Assembly (NCBI GenBank): GCA_902476765.1
Contig: CABSEJ010000039.1
Span: 1 to 21,181, forward strand
Direction: 5' to 3'
Length of the DNA stretch: 21,181 nucleotides
From: an uncultured Blautia sp.
GTDB taxonomy: Bacteria; Bacillota; Clostridia; Lachnospirales; Lachnospiraceae
The position numbers and the translations under genes were made by a program. Below the pieces are notes generated by a model. It searched no databases, was not told where the DNA came from, and saw only the letters and a program-made list of their open reading frames with translations. Of the stretch, positions 1 to 7,972 are shown piece after piece; within the stretch, counting starts at the first letter, position 1, and each line of letters starts with the position of its first letter.

Positions 1-64
1 GCCAAGGGGACATGCTTGCATCGCCGCTAGATTGATGCCCTGCATGCTTGCATCGGGGTATTTG
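1..64. repeat. Short copy of a hairpin-rich intergenic repeat
   Basis: This stretch matches the longer copy at 1389-1550 as two joined pieces: 1-21 matches 1389-1409 and 22-64 matches 1508-1550, with only three mismatches over 64 bases. The join falls exactly at the direct repeat ATGCTTGCAT, which occurs twice in the long copy 98 bp apart. This copy therefore looks like the long one after a deletion between direct repeats, although the long one could instead have gained an insert. It overlaps the 3' end of the sensor kinase gene and supplies its last codons. The element may continue left of the window. I do not recognise the family. Confidence 0.8.
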
Positions 65-1352
65 AATCTGTAAATGCCGGTATTTTCAGTACAAAGCAGC
101 AGCCTCCCCCGGGCGTATCGGCAAGCAGCAGGTCCCCCTTGTGCAGCTTAGCCAGTTCTTTGGCAATGGACAGGCCCAGACCAAAATGCTCTTTTTCTTT
201 TCGGGAACGGTCCCCTTGGTAAAAGCGCTGAAAAACAAATTTTTTCTCATCCTTTGGAATACCTTTCCCATGGTCTTTTACAGTAAAGCAGATAAATTTT
301 TTTTGAAAGCTTATCTGCAGCTCAATGGATTTTCCAGAAGGAGTATAGGAGATGGCATTATCCATGAGAATAGTGAGAATCTGTATCACTCTGTTCTTGT
401 CACAGAGGGCTTTGGGAAGCTCCTCCTGGGGAATAGATAAATGCAGGGGAATTTCCTTTTGCCGGCATAAGGGTTCAAAGGTTTCATATACGTCTAAAAG
501 AAGCGTATCTCCGTCCCAGGGTTTTAAGGAAAGAGTCCAGCTTTTGGAATCAGCAGCCGCAAGTACCAGTAAGTCTTTGATTAGAGCTCCCATTCTGACA
601 CATTCTTTTTCAATGTTTAAGGTCATGGCAGGAGCACTTAGAGGGTCTGTCCGAAGGGCAGAGGCGCTGGCCTGGATGACAGCTAAAGGAGAGCGAAGCT
701 CATGAGAAGCAGCAGCGATAAATTCGGCCTGCTGCTTTTGGCTTTCTTTTAAAGGAACCAGTGTTTTGCCTACTGCATACCAGCTTGCAAAAAATAAAAG
801 GATAATGCCGGCGCTGCCTACCACTAAGAAAAACACGCCCTGAAGTACCGTCTGGCGGGCAGAGGCAGTAATATCCTGGATGACCAGAAGGGAGCGGGTT
901 TTGCTGTCTACAGACAAGGTGAGAACCATGGCAGTGTAAGAATCCCCATGGTCGCCGTTGAAATATAGAATCGGACTTTGCTGGGAGGTGGGAGAGCCGG
1001 AAACCAGTTTTTTTCCGGAGCCCTGGGCCAGGTTTTGTGCCCGTTTAATTAGTTCCGCCCTCTGGGTCCGAGGCTCCCAGGAACCTGGAAAAAACAGGGG
1101 AGTTCCATTATCTTCAATGTGGATTATCAAATCATTGGCTGTTTCAGCATTGGCCAGCCAGGTGTCAGACAGAACAGATTCTGTCTGGAAAATACCGGAA
1201 ATCCCCAAGAAAAGACTGGTAAAAAGAGCTTCATTTTTCGCTTCCAGAGAGCTTTTCATATAGAAAAAACACACCAGTAAAATGGCAGTGAGAATACCTC
1301 CTGTAGTAATGGTATACAGCAGTGTCAACCGCTTCTGAAGTTTGTGAAACAT
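27..1352 (-). CDS. Two-component sensor histidine kinase
   Basis: Membrane-bound sensor kinase of 441 residues, the likely partner of the response regulator encoded just upstream. A transmembrane segment lies at about residues 11-32, an extracytoplasmic sensor region at about 33-168, and a second membrane segment at about 169-194. A HisKA domain follows with the phospho-acceptor His217 (SHELRSPL), then an HATPase_c domain with an N-box (DNAISYTP, around 331-338), a G1 box (DHGKGIP, around 360) and a G2 box (FGLGLS, 390-395). The start at 1352 is chosen because AAGGAGGG lies at 1361-1368; the frame stays open upstream to 1415, but that part runs into the repeat and lacks a ribosome site. The last 11 or so residues and the TAG stop are encoded by the short repeat at the window edge, so the C-terminal tail is probably not native. 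The sensed signal cannot be told from sequence. Confidence 0.95.
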   Translation of the reverse strand: MFHKLQKRLTLLYTITTGGILTAILLVCFFYMKSSLEAKNEALFTSLFLGISGIFQTESVLSDTWLANAETANDLIIHIEDNGTPLFFPGSWEPRTQRAELIKRAQNLAQGSGKKLVSGSPTSQQSPILYFNGDHGDSYTAMVLTLSVDSKTRSLLVIQDITASARQTVLQGVFFLVVGSAGIILLFFASWYAVGKTLVPLKESQKQQAEFIAAASHELRSPLAVIQASASALRTDPLSAPAMTLNIEKECVRMGALIKDLLVLAAADSKSWTLSLKPWDGDTLLLDVYETFEPLCRQKEIPLHLSIPQEELPKALCDKNRVIQILTILMDNAISYTPSGKSIELQISFQKKFICFTVKDHGKGIPKDEKKFVFQRFYQGDRSRKEKEHFGLGLSIAKELAKLHKGDLLLADTPGGGCCFVLKIPAFTDSNTPMQACRASI

Positions 1353-1388
1353 ATAAAAAACCCTCCTTTTTATTCCTGCGGACAACGA

Positions 1389-1550
1389 GCCAAGCGGACA
1401 TGCTTGCATGTCCATTTGGCGGTGCTGTGTGCCGGTGGAATACGCTTAGCACCGACCGAAGTGGAACGTAGACCTGCCGCAAGGGTCTAACACCCCGATG
1501 CTTGCATCGCCGCTAGATTGATGCCCCGCATGTTTGCATCGGGGTATTTG
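1389..1550. repeat. 162-bp hairpin-rich repeat, full copy
   Basis: It lies between the regulator stop and the kinase start and contains four inverted repeats in a row. The first has arms 1389-1393/1416-1420 (GCCAA/TTGGC) enclosing GGACATGC-TT-GCATGTCC at 1396-1413. The second is GGTGCT/AGCACC at 1421-1426/1448-1453. The third is TAGACC/GGTCTA at 1469-1474/1484-1489. The fourth is ACCCCGATGC/GCATCGGGGT at 1492-1501/1536-1545. Part of it recurs at 1-64. No credible protein is encoded in it. Its arms could fold in the regulator-kinase mRNA and affect kinase expression or message processing. It resembles REP- or MITE-type dispersed elements in style, but there is no transposase nearby and I cannot name a family. 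Confidence 0.8.
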
Positions 1551-1594
1551 CCTCCAGATAGCATGGCAGTATACTGTGGTGTTCGCATTTTTCA

Positions 1595-2284
1595 TCATGT
1601 TGTATCTGATTTTTCTACTTCCAAACGGTACCCCAAACCGTGGATAGTTTTTATCTGTACACAACTGTTCAGAGAACGGAGGCGGCGTCTGAGAAAATAT
1701 ATGTAATTGTCCAGATTTCCCTCCTCTACCTCAGCATCCGCTCCCCACACATAAGACAAAAGAAGTCCTCTTTTCAAAGCCTGTCCCTTATTTTTCATAA
1801 GTATTTCCAGCAGAGCGGTTTCTTTTTTGGAAAGGGAGATACCTTTTCCATTACCGGAAAGTTCCAGTTTTTCTGTGTCCAGACATAAATCCCAGCAAGT
1901 CAAAAGAGAGGAGGAGGTCAGCTTAGGGGGCCTTCGGGTCAGGGCACGGATACGGGCCAGCAGCTCTTCCGGAGCAAAGGGTTTGGTGATATAGTCGTCA
2001 GCTCCGCAGTCTAAGCCGTCCACCTTATCATTGAGAGAATCCATAGCTGTAGCCAGAATAATGGGAGTCTGGATTCCGTTTTTCCGGATAGCAGTCAGCA
2101 GAGTCAGGCCATCCACCTCTGGCAGCATTCTGTCGATTATCATAATGTCATAAGGAGTCTGGAGGGCATATAGTAAACCTTCCCCTCCGTTGTGGCACAT
2201 ATCTGTCTCGTAGCCCTGTTTCTGAAAATGTACCTGCAGAGCCTTACAAAGCTGTATATCATCCTCTATCAGCAATAAACGCAT
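1595..2284 (-). CDS. OmpR/PhoB-family response regulator
   Basis: A 229-residue DNA-binding response regulator. The receiver domain (about 1-115) has the acidic pair Asp8/Asp9, phospho-acceptor Asp51 (IIDRMLPEVDG), Thr79 and Lys101 (TKPF). A winged-helix effector domain (about 128-222) ends with the typical YIYFLRRRLR and TIHGLGYRL motifs. The ATG at 2284 has AAAGGAAG about 8 bases upstream. It is the first gene of a minus-strand pair with the sensor kinase, 242 bp upstream of it, most of that gap being the repeat at 1389-1550. It is divergent from the lipoprotein gene at 2442, and the shared promoter region holds matching tandem motifs, which suggests autoregulation and control of the divergent operon. 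No features are missing. Confidence 0.95.
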   Translation of the reverse strand: MRLLLIEDDIQLCKALQVHFQKQGYETDMCHNGGEGLLYALQTPYDIMIIDRMLPEVDGLTLLTAIRKNGIQTPIILATAMDSLNDKVDGLDCGADDYITKPFAPEELLARIRALTRRPPKLTSSSLLTCWDLCLDTEKLELSGNGKGISLSKKETALLEILMKNKGQALKRGLLLSYVWGADAEVEEGNLDNYIYFLRRRLRSLNSCVQIKTIHGLGYRLEVEKSDTT

Positions 2285-2311
2285 AGGTAATCTTCCTTTC
2301 TTTCAGTATGT

Positions 2312-2352
2312 ATTATATCTTACCACAGAAATCTCTAAAAAATCTCCAAAAA
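2312..2352 (-). promoter_or_regulatory. Regulator promoter with tandem operator
   Basis: On the minus strand two related decamers, TTTTTGGAGA (2343-2352) and TTTTTAGAGA (2332-2341), are 11 bp apart, as expected for an OmpR-family dimer. Downstream lie TAAGAT (2317-2322) and the overlapping TATAAT (2312-2317) as possible -10 boxes. There is no good -35; the operator occupies that position. This suggests activation, probably autogenous. Binding is inferred, not shown. Confidence 0.6.
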
Positions 2353-2362
2353 TTCTTATGGG

Positions 2363-2397
2363 TCTTTAAAGATTTTTAGAGAAAACCCTGCTATCAT
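2363..2397 (+). promoter_or_regulatory. Promoter of the lipoprotein operon with tandem operator
   Basis: TCTTTAAAGA (2363-2372) and TTTTTAGAGA (2373-2382) form a 10-bp-period direct repeat ending 9 bases before a -10-like TATCAT (2392-2397). The downstream decamer is identical to the one on the opposite strand, which also lies 9 bases from its candidate -10 (TAAGAT). No TTGACA-like -35 exists. This geometry is typical of PhoB-type activators that replace the -35 contact. Confidence 0.6.
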
Positions 2398-2441
2398 AGA
2401 CAGCAGAAAACCACATCAGGAAAGAAAGGAGTTTTATATAT

Positions 2442-4745
2442 ATGAGATGGAAAGGGTTTGTCAGTCTAGGTTTGACAGGAATTTTAACAGCAGGAGTATT
2501 TGCAGGCTGCGGACAGAAAGAAGAATCCCAAAAGGAAAGTAATCCTAAGGGAAGTTATGTGGAAGAGGAAATGGAGATTCCCTGGAGTCAGGAAGAAAGC
2601 TATGGAACCTGTTTTTTAAATCAGGATAAACAATTGGAAATACTTACCAGTCAAGGAACAGGAAGCGCCACCAAGGTATATTCTTATACCAATACAGGCG
2701 GTGAAGAATGGGATAAGCAGGAGGAGAACTGGGCCCAGGGTCTGGTACAGGACGGTGAATATTTAAGCGGTATTCGGAAAGGCCAGGACGAAAATTACTA
2801 CCTGATGGTACAAGGAGAGGTTCAGGAAGAGGACAGTGAAGACCAAAATTACATGACAGAGGATGGAGAATTATTTTTACCTGCTACCCCTACGAAGCTG
2901 TATCGCTATACGGAAAAGGGGGAGCTTTCCCAGCTTCCTATAGAAGTCCTGGATACAGAATACCAGCAGGAAAACGGAGGCGTTTTTCTTTACTATTGGG
3001 ATGTAAACCAGGCCGGGGATATAGCCTTTGTAAATGTGGATTCAGACAATATTGTACTGTATGACAGTACCACCGGAAAGGAAAAACAATCCTTTAAAAA
3101 TCATCCTGTGGTACAGACGAATGATAAAATGACAGCCATGTCCGGGAATACTTTGATTACCCTGGACGCAGAACAAAAAGGGTTGATTCTCTATGATACC
3201 CAAACCGGACAGGAGACGGGAACCGTGGCATTGGGAGAAAATGAAAACAGTGCCGGAGGAGGAATCTGCCAGGCTGGAGAGGACACTTATGCCTTTTTGA
3301 ATTGGGAGGGGATTTTCCTTTACAAGAAGGACGGAACTTTGGGGGAACAGATTTTTGACGGCACCAGAGGCGTTATGGGAGGAATGGAAAACACCCTGAG
3401 CCTGATGGATTTTATTTCCGGAGATAAAGAGAATTATTACAGCGTTTATATGGATTATCAGACTGGTGTATATACCCTTTGCTACTACTCTTACAATGCG
3501 GCGGTAAATGCACAGACAGAAGAGGAGCTGGATGTATGCAGTCTTTATGAAAATAAACTGGTGAAGGATGCCGTGCGGAAGTTCCAGCAAAAAAATCCTC
3601 AGGTACAGGTAAATTATGAATACTACATCAAAGACGGAGCAGAAGGTGAACCGGATGATTATATTGATACTTTAAATACAGAGCTGCTGAATAAAGAGGG
3701 AGCAGATGTGCTGATTCTGGATGACCTTCCGGTAGAATCTTATATAGAAAAAGGAATTTTGGAAGAACTTACGGATTTTTCAGGAGAGCTTATAAACCAG
3801 GGGCTGCTTCTGGAAAATATTGCCCAGGGAGTGGAACAGGAGGGGAAGACCTATGAGGTTCCGGCTTCCTTTAACCTGCCCCTTTACTACGGTACCCAGG
3901 AGGCACTTAAGCCTCTGGAGAGTATGGAGGCCCTGGAAAGCTATCTGCAGGCTAATCCTCAGGGCAAGCTGCTGGGGGCTGCGGCTTATCAGCAAATCGC
4001 TTATTTGCTGTTTGCCTCTAATTACCAGGAAATACAGACGGAAGAAGGCGGGGTATCAGCAGATAAAATTGCCCGGCTTCTGGAGCTGTCCAAACAGGTT
4101 TATGACAATAACCCTTCTGAGGATATGCAGCAGGTTTGGACCACAAATGCTAACGGTGTCATTAAAACAAATAAAATGACACCATTCTCTCAAATCGGCA
4201 TGATGGAGCTGTATGAGGACAGCAGCATTGCAGGTGTGGAAAATATAAACGGCCTGGCCAGCACGGCTTTGATGTACGATATTTTAAAGCAGAACAGCAA
4301 TATGACAGCACAGACTGTCCACGGTTATTTTATGCCTGCCAGCCGTCTGGGAATCAACAGTTCCTCGGAGAAAAAGGAACTGGCTAAGGAATTTATACAG
4401 ACAGCTCTGGATGGTGACATCCAGAAAAATGATTACAGCGAGGGCCTGCCGGTGAATCCGGAAAGCCTGGAAATGCAAAAGGAAATTGCAGCTCAGGGAC
4501 AGAATGAGGCTATGTTTGGCGTATCCATAGAAAATGGGGTAGAGCATACCTACGGCTATCCTGCCCAGGAGCAGTTGGAGCAGCTGATAGAGCTGGCTAA
4601 GTCCGCAGATACTTCTCTGGTATTGAATTTGACCGTAAAGCAGGCTTTTCTGGATGCTGCAGATAAGTATTATGGAGGAGATGTAAGTGCTGAAGAAGCA
4701 GCAGAGGAAATGGCGAAAGAGATGTCTCTCTATCTTTCCGAATAG
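2442..4745 (+). CDS. Solute-binding lipoprotein with extra N-terminal domain
   Basis: A 767-residue secreted lipoprotein and the likely substrate receptor of the ABC permeases encoded next. A signal peptide (about 1-22) ends in a lipobox-like FAGC with lipidation at Cys23. Residues of about 30-355 form a Tyr/Gly/Asp-rich region with recurring short strands (YDSTTGKEK and YDTQTGQETG type), reminiscent of a beta-propeller. From about residue 362 the sequence resembles family 1 extracellular solute-binding proteins (VKDAVRKFQQKNPQVQVNYE, then ADVLILDDLP, YIEKGILEELTDF, and YEVPASFNLPLYYGT). Typical members have about 400-550 residues, so the N-terminal region is an addition. AAAGGAG at 2425-2431 supports the start. 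The substrate is unknown; the permease type points to a sugar or oligosaccharide, but the sequence does not settle it. Confidence 0.88.
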   Translation: MRWKGFVSLGLTGILTAGVFAGCGQKEESQKESNPKGSYVEEEMEIPWSQEESYGTCFLNQDKQLEILTSQGTGSATKVYSYTNTGGEEWDKQEENWAQGLVQDGEYLSGIRKGQDENYYLMVQGEVQEEDSEDQNYMTEDGELFLPATPTKLYRYTEKGELSQLPIEVLDTEYQQENGGVFLYYWDVNQAGDIAFVNVDSDNIVLYDSTTGKEKQSFKNHPVVQTNDKMTAMSGNTLITLDAEQKGLILYDTQTGQETGTVALGENENSAGGGICQAGEDTYAFLNWEGIFLYKKDGTLGEQIFDGTRGVMGGMENTLSLMDFISGDKENYYSVYMDYQTGVYTLCYYSYNAAVNAQTEEELDVCSLYENKLVKDAVRKFQQKNPQVQVNYEYYIKDGAEGEPDDYIDTLNTELLNKEGADVLILDDLPVESYIEKGILEELTDFSGELINQGLLLENIAQGVEQEGKTYEVPASFNLPLYYGTQEALKPLESMEALESYLQANPQGKLLGAAAYQQIAYLLFASNYQEIQTEEGGVSADKIARLLELSKQVYDNNPSEDMQQVWTTNANGVIKTNKMTPFSQIGMMELYEDSSIAGVENINGLASTALMYDILKQNSNMTAQTVHGYFMPASRLGINSSSEKKELAKEFIQTALDGDIQKNDYSEGLPVNPESLEMQKEIAAQGQNEAMFGVSIENGVEHTYGYPAQEQLEQLIELAKSADTSLVLNLTVKQAFLDAADKYYGGDVSAEEAAEEMAKEMSLYLSE

Positions 4746-5583
4746 AAAGAGAAAAATCCTGCCCTGGCTTCTTCTTTCCCCCAGCCTTCTGGGGCTTGGA
4801 ATCTTTGTGCTTCTGCCCTTTGCAGATGTGGTAAAGCGTTCCTTCCAGAAGGCGGTGGGAGAGGAATTTGTGGGACTGGAAAATTATAAAAACGTGGTGG
4901 AGAATCAGGCCTTTCAGCTGGCGGCAGGAAACACGGCAAGGTTTTTGCTGGTGTGTCTGCCTCTGCTCCTGGGACTGTCCTGTTTTCTGGCTGTTATGGT
5001 GCAGAAATTAGGAGCAAAAGGAACGGTTTTTAGGGCCGGATTCCTTCTCCCCATGGCCGTTCCGGCGGCCTCGGCAGCTTTGTTTTGGCAGCTGTTTTTT
5101 GATAAAAACGGAATTCTCAACCATATACTTTCCTATGTGGGAATAGGAAGTATAGACTACTTAAATTCCTCTAAGGCCTTCTATGTACTGGTAGCAGTAT
5201 ACCTGTGGAAAAATATGGGTTATGACATGATTCTGTGGCTGGCAGGCTTGTCCGCCATACCCGAAAGTCTCTATGAGGCCGCCAGAATAGACGGAGCCTC
5301 CGGGGGAGCCTGTTTTTGGTATATTACCTGGCCTCTGCTTCTTCCTACTGCATTTTTAGCAGGGATATTATCTCTGGTAAATGCTTTTAAGGTGTTTCGG
5401 GAGGCCTGGATGATAGGAGGAAATTATCCTCATGACAGTATCTATATGCTGCAGAATCTGTTTAATAACTGGTTTTCAAAGCTGGATATGCAGAAAATGA
5501 CAGCCGCTGCGGTAATGCTTGCCATGGTTGTGGGAGGGATCCTGCTTTTCAGCCAGATAGTAGAAGAAAACATAGGAGGATAA
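4687..5583 (+). CDS. Sugar-type ABC transporter permease (first subunit)
   Basis: Inner-membrane permease of 298 residues resembling the CUT1 (MalF/UgpA-like) group. About six membrane segments are visible, for example near residues 24-48, 75-97, 115-140 and 270-290. The cytoplasmic EAA loop that contacts the ATPase is present (YEAARIDGAS near residue 197, followed by WPLLLP). The GTG start at 4687 has GGAGGAG at 4674-4680 six bases upstream and lies inside the lipoprotein gene, giving a 59-bp overlap and probable translational coupling. No in-frame ATG fits better, since the next hydrophobic segment starts soon after. It should pair with the permease encoded 4 bp downstream; no ATPase gene is nearby. 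Confidence 0.92.
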   Translation: MLKKQQRKWRKRCLSIFPNRKRKILPWLLLSPSLLGLGIFVLLPFADVVKRSFQKAVGEEFVGLENYKNVVENQAFQLAAGNTARFLLVCLPLLLGLSCFLAVMVQKLGAKGTVFRAGFLLPMAVPAASAALFWQLFFDKNGILNHILSYVGIGSIDYLNSSKAFYVLVAVYLWKNMGYDMILWLAGLSAIPESLYEAARIDGASGGACFWYITWPLLLPTAFLAGILSLVNAFKVFREAWMIGGNYPHDSIYMLQNLFNNWFSKLDMQKMTAAAVMLAMVVGGILLFSQIVEENIGG

Positions 5584-5587
5584 GAGA

Positions 5588-6430
5588 ATGGTAAAGAAAA
5601 GAGCGGTTTTTCTTCTTCTGTGCCTGGCAGCGGGGATTTTGTTGTTTCCCATTTTGCTTTTGGCCCTGAATTCTTTTATGGGAGAGGAGGAGCTGTTAAG
5701 CAGCTACGGAGCGGCCCTTTATGATATTAAAACAGAGCTGCAGTGGAAGCTGCTTCCCATGTATCCCACCTTGAAAGCCTATGTAGAGCTGTTGCTGGAC
5801 AGTCCGGATTTTTTCGTGATGTTTTGGAATTCCTGCAAACAGGTATTCCCGATTCTGGCCGGACAGACCATAGTGGGACTGCCGGCTGCCTGGGCTTTCG
5901 GAAGATTTTCTTTTAAAGGAAAGCGGCCTCTATTCTATTTGTACATGGTATTGATGATTCTCCCTTTTCAGGTGACTATGGTGTCCAGCTACGGTGTTTT
6001 ATCCTCTTTGAAGCTGCTGGATACGGGCTGGGCTATCATACTTCCCGGAGTATTTTCCGCTTTTCCTGTCTTTCTTATGACGAAATTTTTTCAGGGGATT
6101 CCCGACTCTTTGCTGGAGGCGGCCAGAGTGGACGGAGCCGGGGAGCTTCTGACCTTTGTGTATGTGGGACTTCCTTTGGGATTTCCGGGAATTACCGCTT
6201 CTTTGCTTTTGAATTTTTTAGAGTATTGGAATGCCATAGAGCCGCCTATGACTTTTTTGAAAACAGAGAGTAAATTTCCGGTGTCCCTGTATTTGTCCTC
6301 CATTTCTTTGGAGGAGGCGGGGACAGCCTTTGCCGCCTCCGTGATAATCATGGCTCCGGCGGTTTTTTTATTTGCCTGGGGCCAGAGTTATCTGGAGCAG
6401 GGAATCATAGCTTCGGGATTAAAGGAGTAG
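5588..6430 (+). CDS. Sugar-type ABC transporter permease (second subunit)
   Basis: Inner-membrane permease of 280 residues, MalG/UgpE-like. A first membrane segment (about 4-24) is followed by a long external loop (about 25-75) and then further helices. The EAA loop reads LEAARVDGAG near residue 175, with the expected GLPLGFPG after it. GGAGGATAAGAG precedes the ATG. It starts 4 bp after the first permease, and its stop overlaps the ribosome site of the next gene (AAAGGAG at 6421-6427). Together with the lipoprotein it would form an importer that needs a shared ATPase encoded elsewhere, as with MsmX in Firmicutes (known for that family, inferred here). Confidence 0.92.
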   Translation: MVKKRAVFLLLCLAAGILLFPILLLALNSFMGEEELLSSYGAALYDIKTELQWKLLPMYPTLKAYVELLLDSPDFFVMFWNSCKQVFPILAGQTIVGLPAAWAFGRFSFKGKRPLFYLYMVLMILPFQVTMVSSYGVLSSLKLLDTGWAIILPGVFSAFPVFLMTKFFQGIPDSLLEAARVDGAGELLTFVYVGLPLGFPGITASLLLNFLEYWNAIEPPMTFLKTESKFPVSLYLSSISLEEAGTAFAASVIIMAPAVFLFAWGQSYLEQGIIASGLKE

Positions 6431-6436
6431 CAAGAT

Positions 6437-7972
6437 ATGGAGAAAAGTAAGAAGAAACAATTGGCGCTGAAGGCACTTGCCCTGTTTTTCGGAATCATGC
6501 TGGTATGCACGGTACTGTCCAGGGCGGCAGCCTCGGTTACCGTGCCACAGGTAGAGGCCAAGACCTGCAGCTCCGGAAAGCTCCGCATTCAGCTGGAGGG
6601 ACAAGGAATTGTAGAAACCAGGGAAGAACAGGTGATTTCTCTGCAGGAAGGGCTGCGGGTGTCCAGACTGGCTAAAGCAGGAAACCAGGTAGAGCAGGAC
6701 CAGGTGCTGCTTCAATATGACTTAGAGTACCTGGGACAGGTGATACAGGAAAAGGAGGCAGAGCTGAAAAAACTGCAGCTTTCTCTGGCCCAGGCTCAGG
6801 TATCCGGACAGCCCCAACAGCGGGTATTGGCCCAGGAAAGTGCAGGAAAACAGCTGGATGCGGCGAATGAGGCACTTTCTCAGGCTCAGGCAGCCTGCCA
6901 AGAGGCAGAGACCGGGTATGAGGAAGGAGAAGCCCAGGCCAGACAGACCTTAGAGCAGGAGAAAAACCAGGCCCAGGAGGCTCTGGACGCAGCAGCCGCC
7001 CAGGCCCGGGAGCTGGAGGCACAGGGAAATGCCCAGCAGGCCCAGGAAGCTTTGGCCCAGGCTCAGAAAGCCTACGAAGAGGCTGTAAATCAGGCTCAGG
7101 AGGCCTACGATGCGACGGTGGGACAGCTGGAAACCCAAAAAGCCCAGGCCCAGGATAGTGCGTGGCAGCAGGAACAAGCTCAGATTCAGGCCAAAAACGC
7201 TTATGAGGAGGCTGTATCCCAGGATGCGGCAGACAGCGAAAATGACAAAAGGGCTCAGGAGCAAAGCAGTTATGAGCAGGAATCCATTCAGGTGGACATA
7301 AGCTTAAAGGAGCAGGAAATCCAAAAATTAAAGACTTTGGAAAGTGCTAAAGGAGAGGTGAAGGCGCCCCGGTCCGGTGTGGTGAAAAGTGTAAATTTGT
7401 CGGTGGGAAGTATTACTGCCCAGGACAGCTGTATCCTGCTGGGATGTGGCGGCTATCAGGTGAGATGTACCCTGGACGCAGAGGATTTGGCCAATGTGCA
7501 GGTGGATGACCAGGTAAAGCTTTCTCTGGGAGGGAAAAAGAAAGAGCTGAATACCACGGTAAGCCAGATTCTGGGACAGACGGAAATCGGAAACAGCGGA
7601 CAGAATGCAGACACAGAGGAGGCCGGCCAGGACAGCAATACAGCAGTCTTTTTAGCTAATATAGAGGATGAGACTTTAGGGGCGGGAGCCCAGGTTTCTT
7701 ATGAAATTTCTAAAGAATCCCAGGCCTCCTATGACCAGATTCTTCCTCTCTCCGCCATACGTCAGGACCAGGAGGGAGCCTATTGCCTGGTGGCCCAGAA
7801 GGTGGAAACCGTACTGGGAACTGAGTACCAGGCTGTAAGAGTAAATCTGATTGTTAAAGAAAAAGACAGCAATAACGGAGCCGTATCTTCCAGCCTGGGA
7901 AAGGAGGATTTGGTGATTACAGGAAGCAATAAGGAAATCTCCCAGGGAGATAAGGTGAGGCTGAAGGAATGA
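6437..7972 (+). CDS. HlyD/MFP-family membrane fusion (adaptor) protein
   Basis: A 511-residue periplasmic-adaptor-type protein. An N-terminal membrane anchor (about 9-31) is followed by a first half lipoyl domain (about 45-98, QVISLQEGLRVSRLAKAGNQ), a long Ala/Gln/Glu-rich coiled coil (about 99-300), the second half lipoyl domain (about 303-335, KGEVKAPRSGVVKSVNLSVG) and a beta-barrel part (about 340-430). In Gram-positive bacteria such adaptors (for example YknX) work with MacB-like permeases, and a MacB-like protein is encoded immediately downstream with a 4-bp ATGA overlap. It begins 6 bp after the second permease, so importer-type and exporter-type parts share one transcript. Its DNA is full of CAGGCC-type repeats that reflect the coiled coil. 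Confidence 0.88.
   Translation: MEKSKKKQLALKALALFFGIMLVCTVLSRAAASVTVPQVEAKTCSSGKLRIQLEGQGIVETREEQVISLQEGLRVSRLAKAGNQVEQDQVLLQYDLEYLGQVIQEKEAELKKLQLSLAQAQVSGQPQQRVLAQESAGKQLDAANEALSQAQAACQEAETGYEEGEAQARQTLEQEKNQAQEALDAAAAQARELEAQGNAQQAQEALAQAQKAYEEAVNQAQEAYDATVGQLETQKAQAQDSAWQQEQAQIQAKNAYEEAVSQDAADSENDKRAQEQSSYEQESIQVDISLKEQEIQKLKTLESAKGEVKAPRSGVVKSVNLSVGSITAQDSCILLGCGGYQVRCTLDAEDLANVQVDDQVKLSLGGKKKELNTTVSQILGQTEIGNSGQNADTEEAGQDSNTAVFLANIEDETLGAGAQVSYEISKESQASYDQILPLSAIRQDQEGAYCLVAQKVETVLGTEYQAVRVNLIVKEKDSNNGAVSSSLGKEDLVITGSNKEISQGDKVRLKE

Noticed and set aside
1353..1415. Longer N-terminus for the sensor kinase, extending into the repeat
   Set aside because: The extra 21 codons run into the repeat and have no ribosome site, whereas AAGGAGGG precedes the ATG at 1352.
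1446..1664. Small minus-strand open frame of 72 codons across the repeat
   Set aside because: It is made mostly of repeat hairpins and the regulator's 3' end in another frame, with no ribosome site or recognisable protein.
3042..3590. 182-codon minus-strand open frame
   Set aside because: It lies antisense within the lipoprotein gene; no ribosome site or family resemblance supports it.
6740..7340. CAGGCC-rich repeats as a DNA-level repeat element
   Set aside because: They are explained by Ala/Gln/Glu heptads of the adaptor's coiled coil and do not form regular units.
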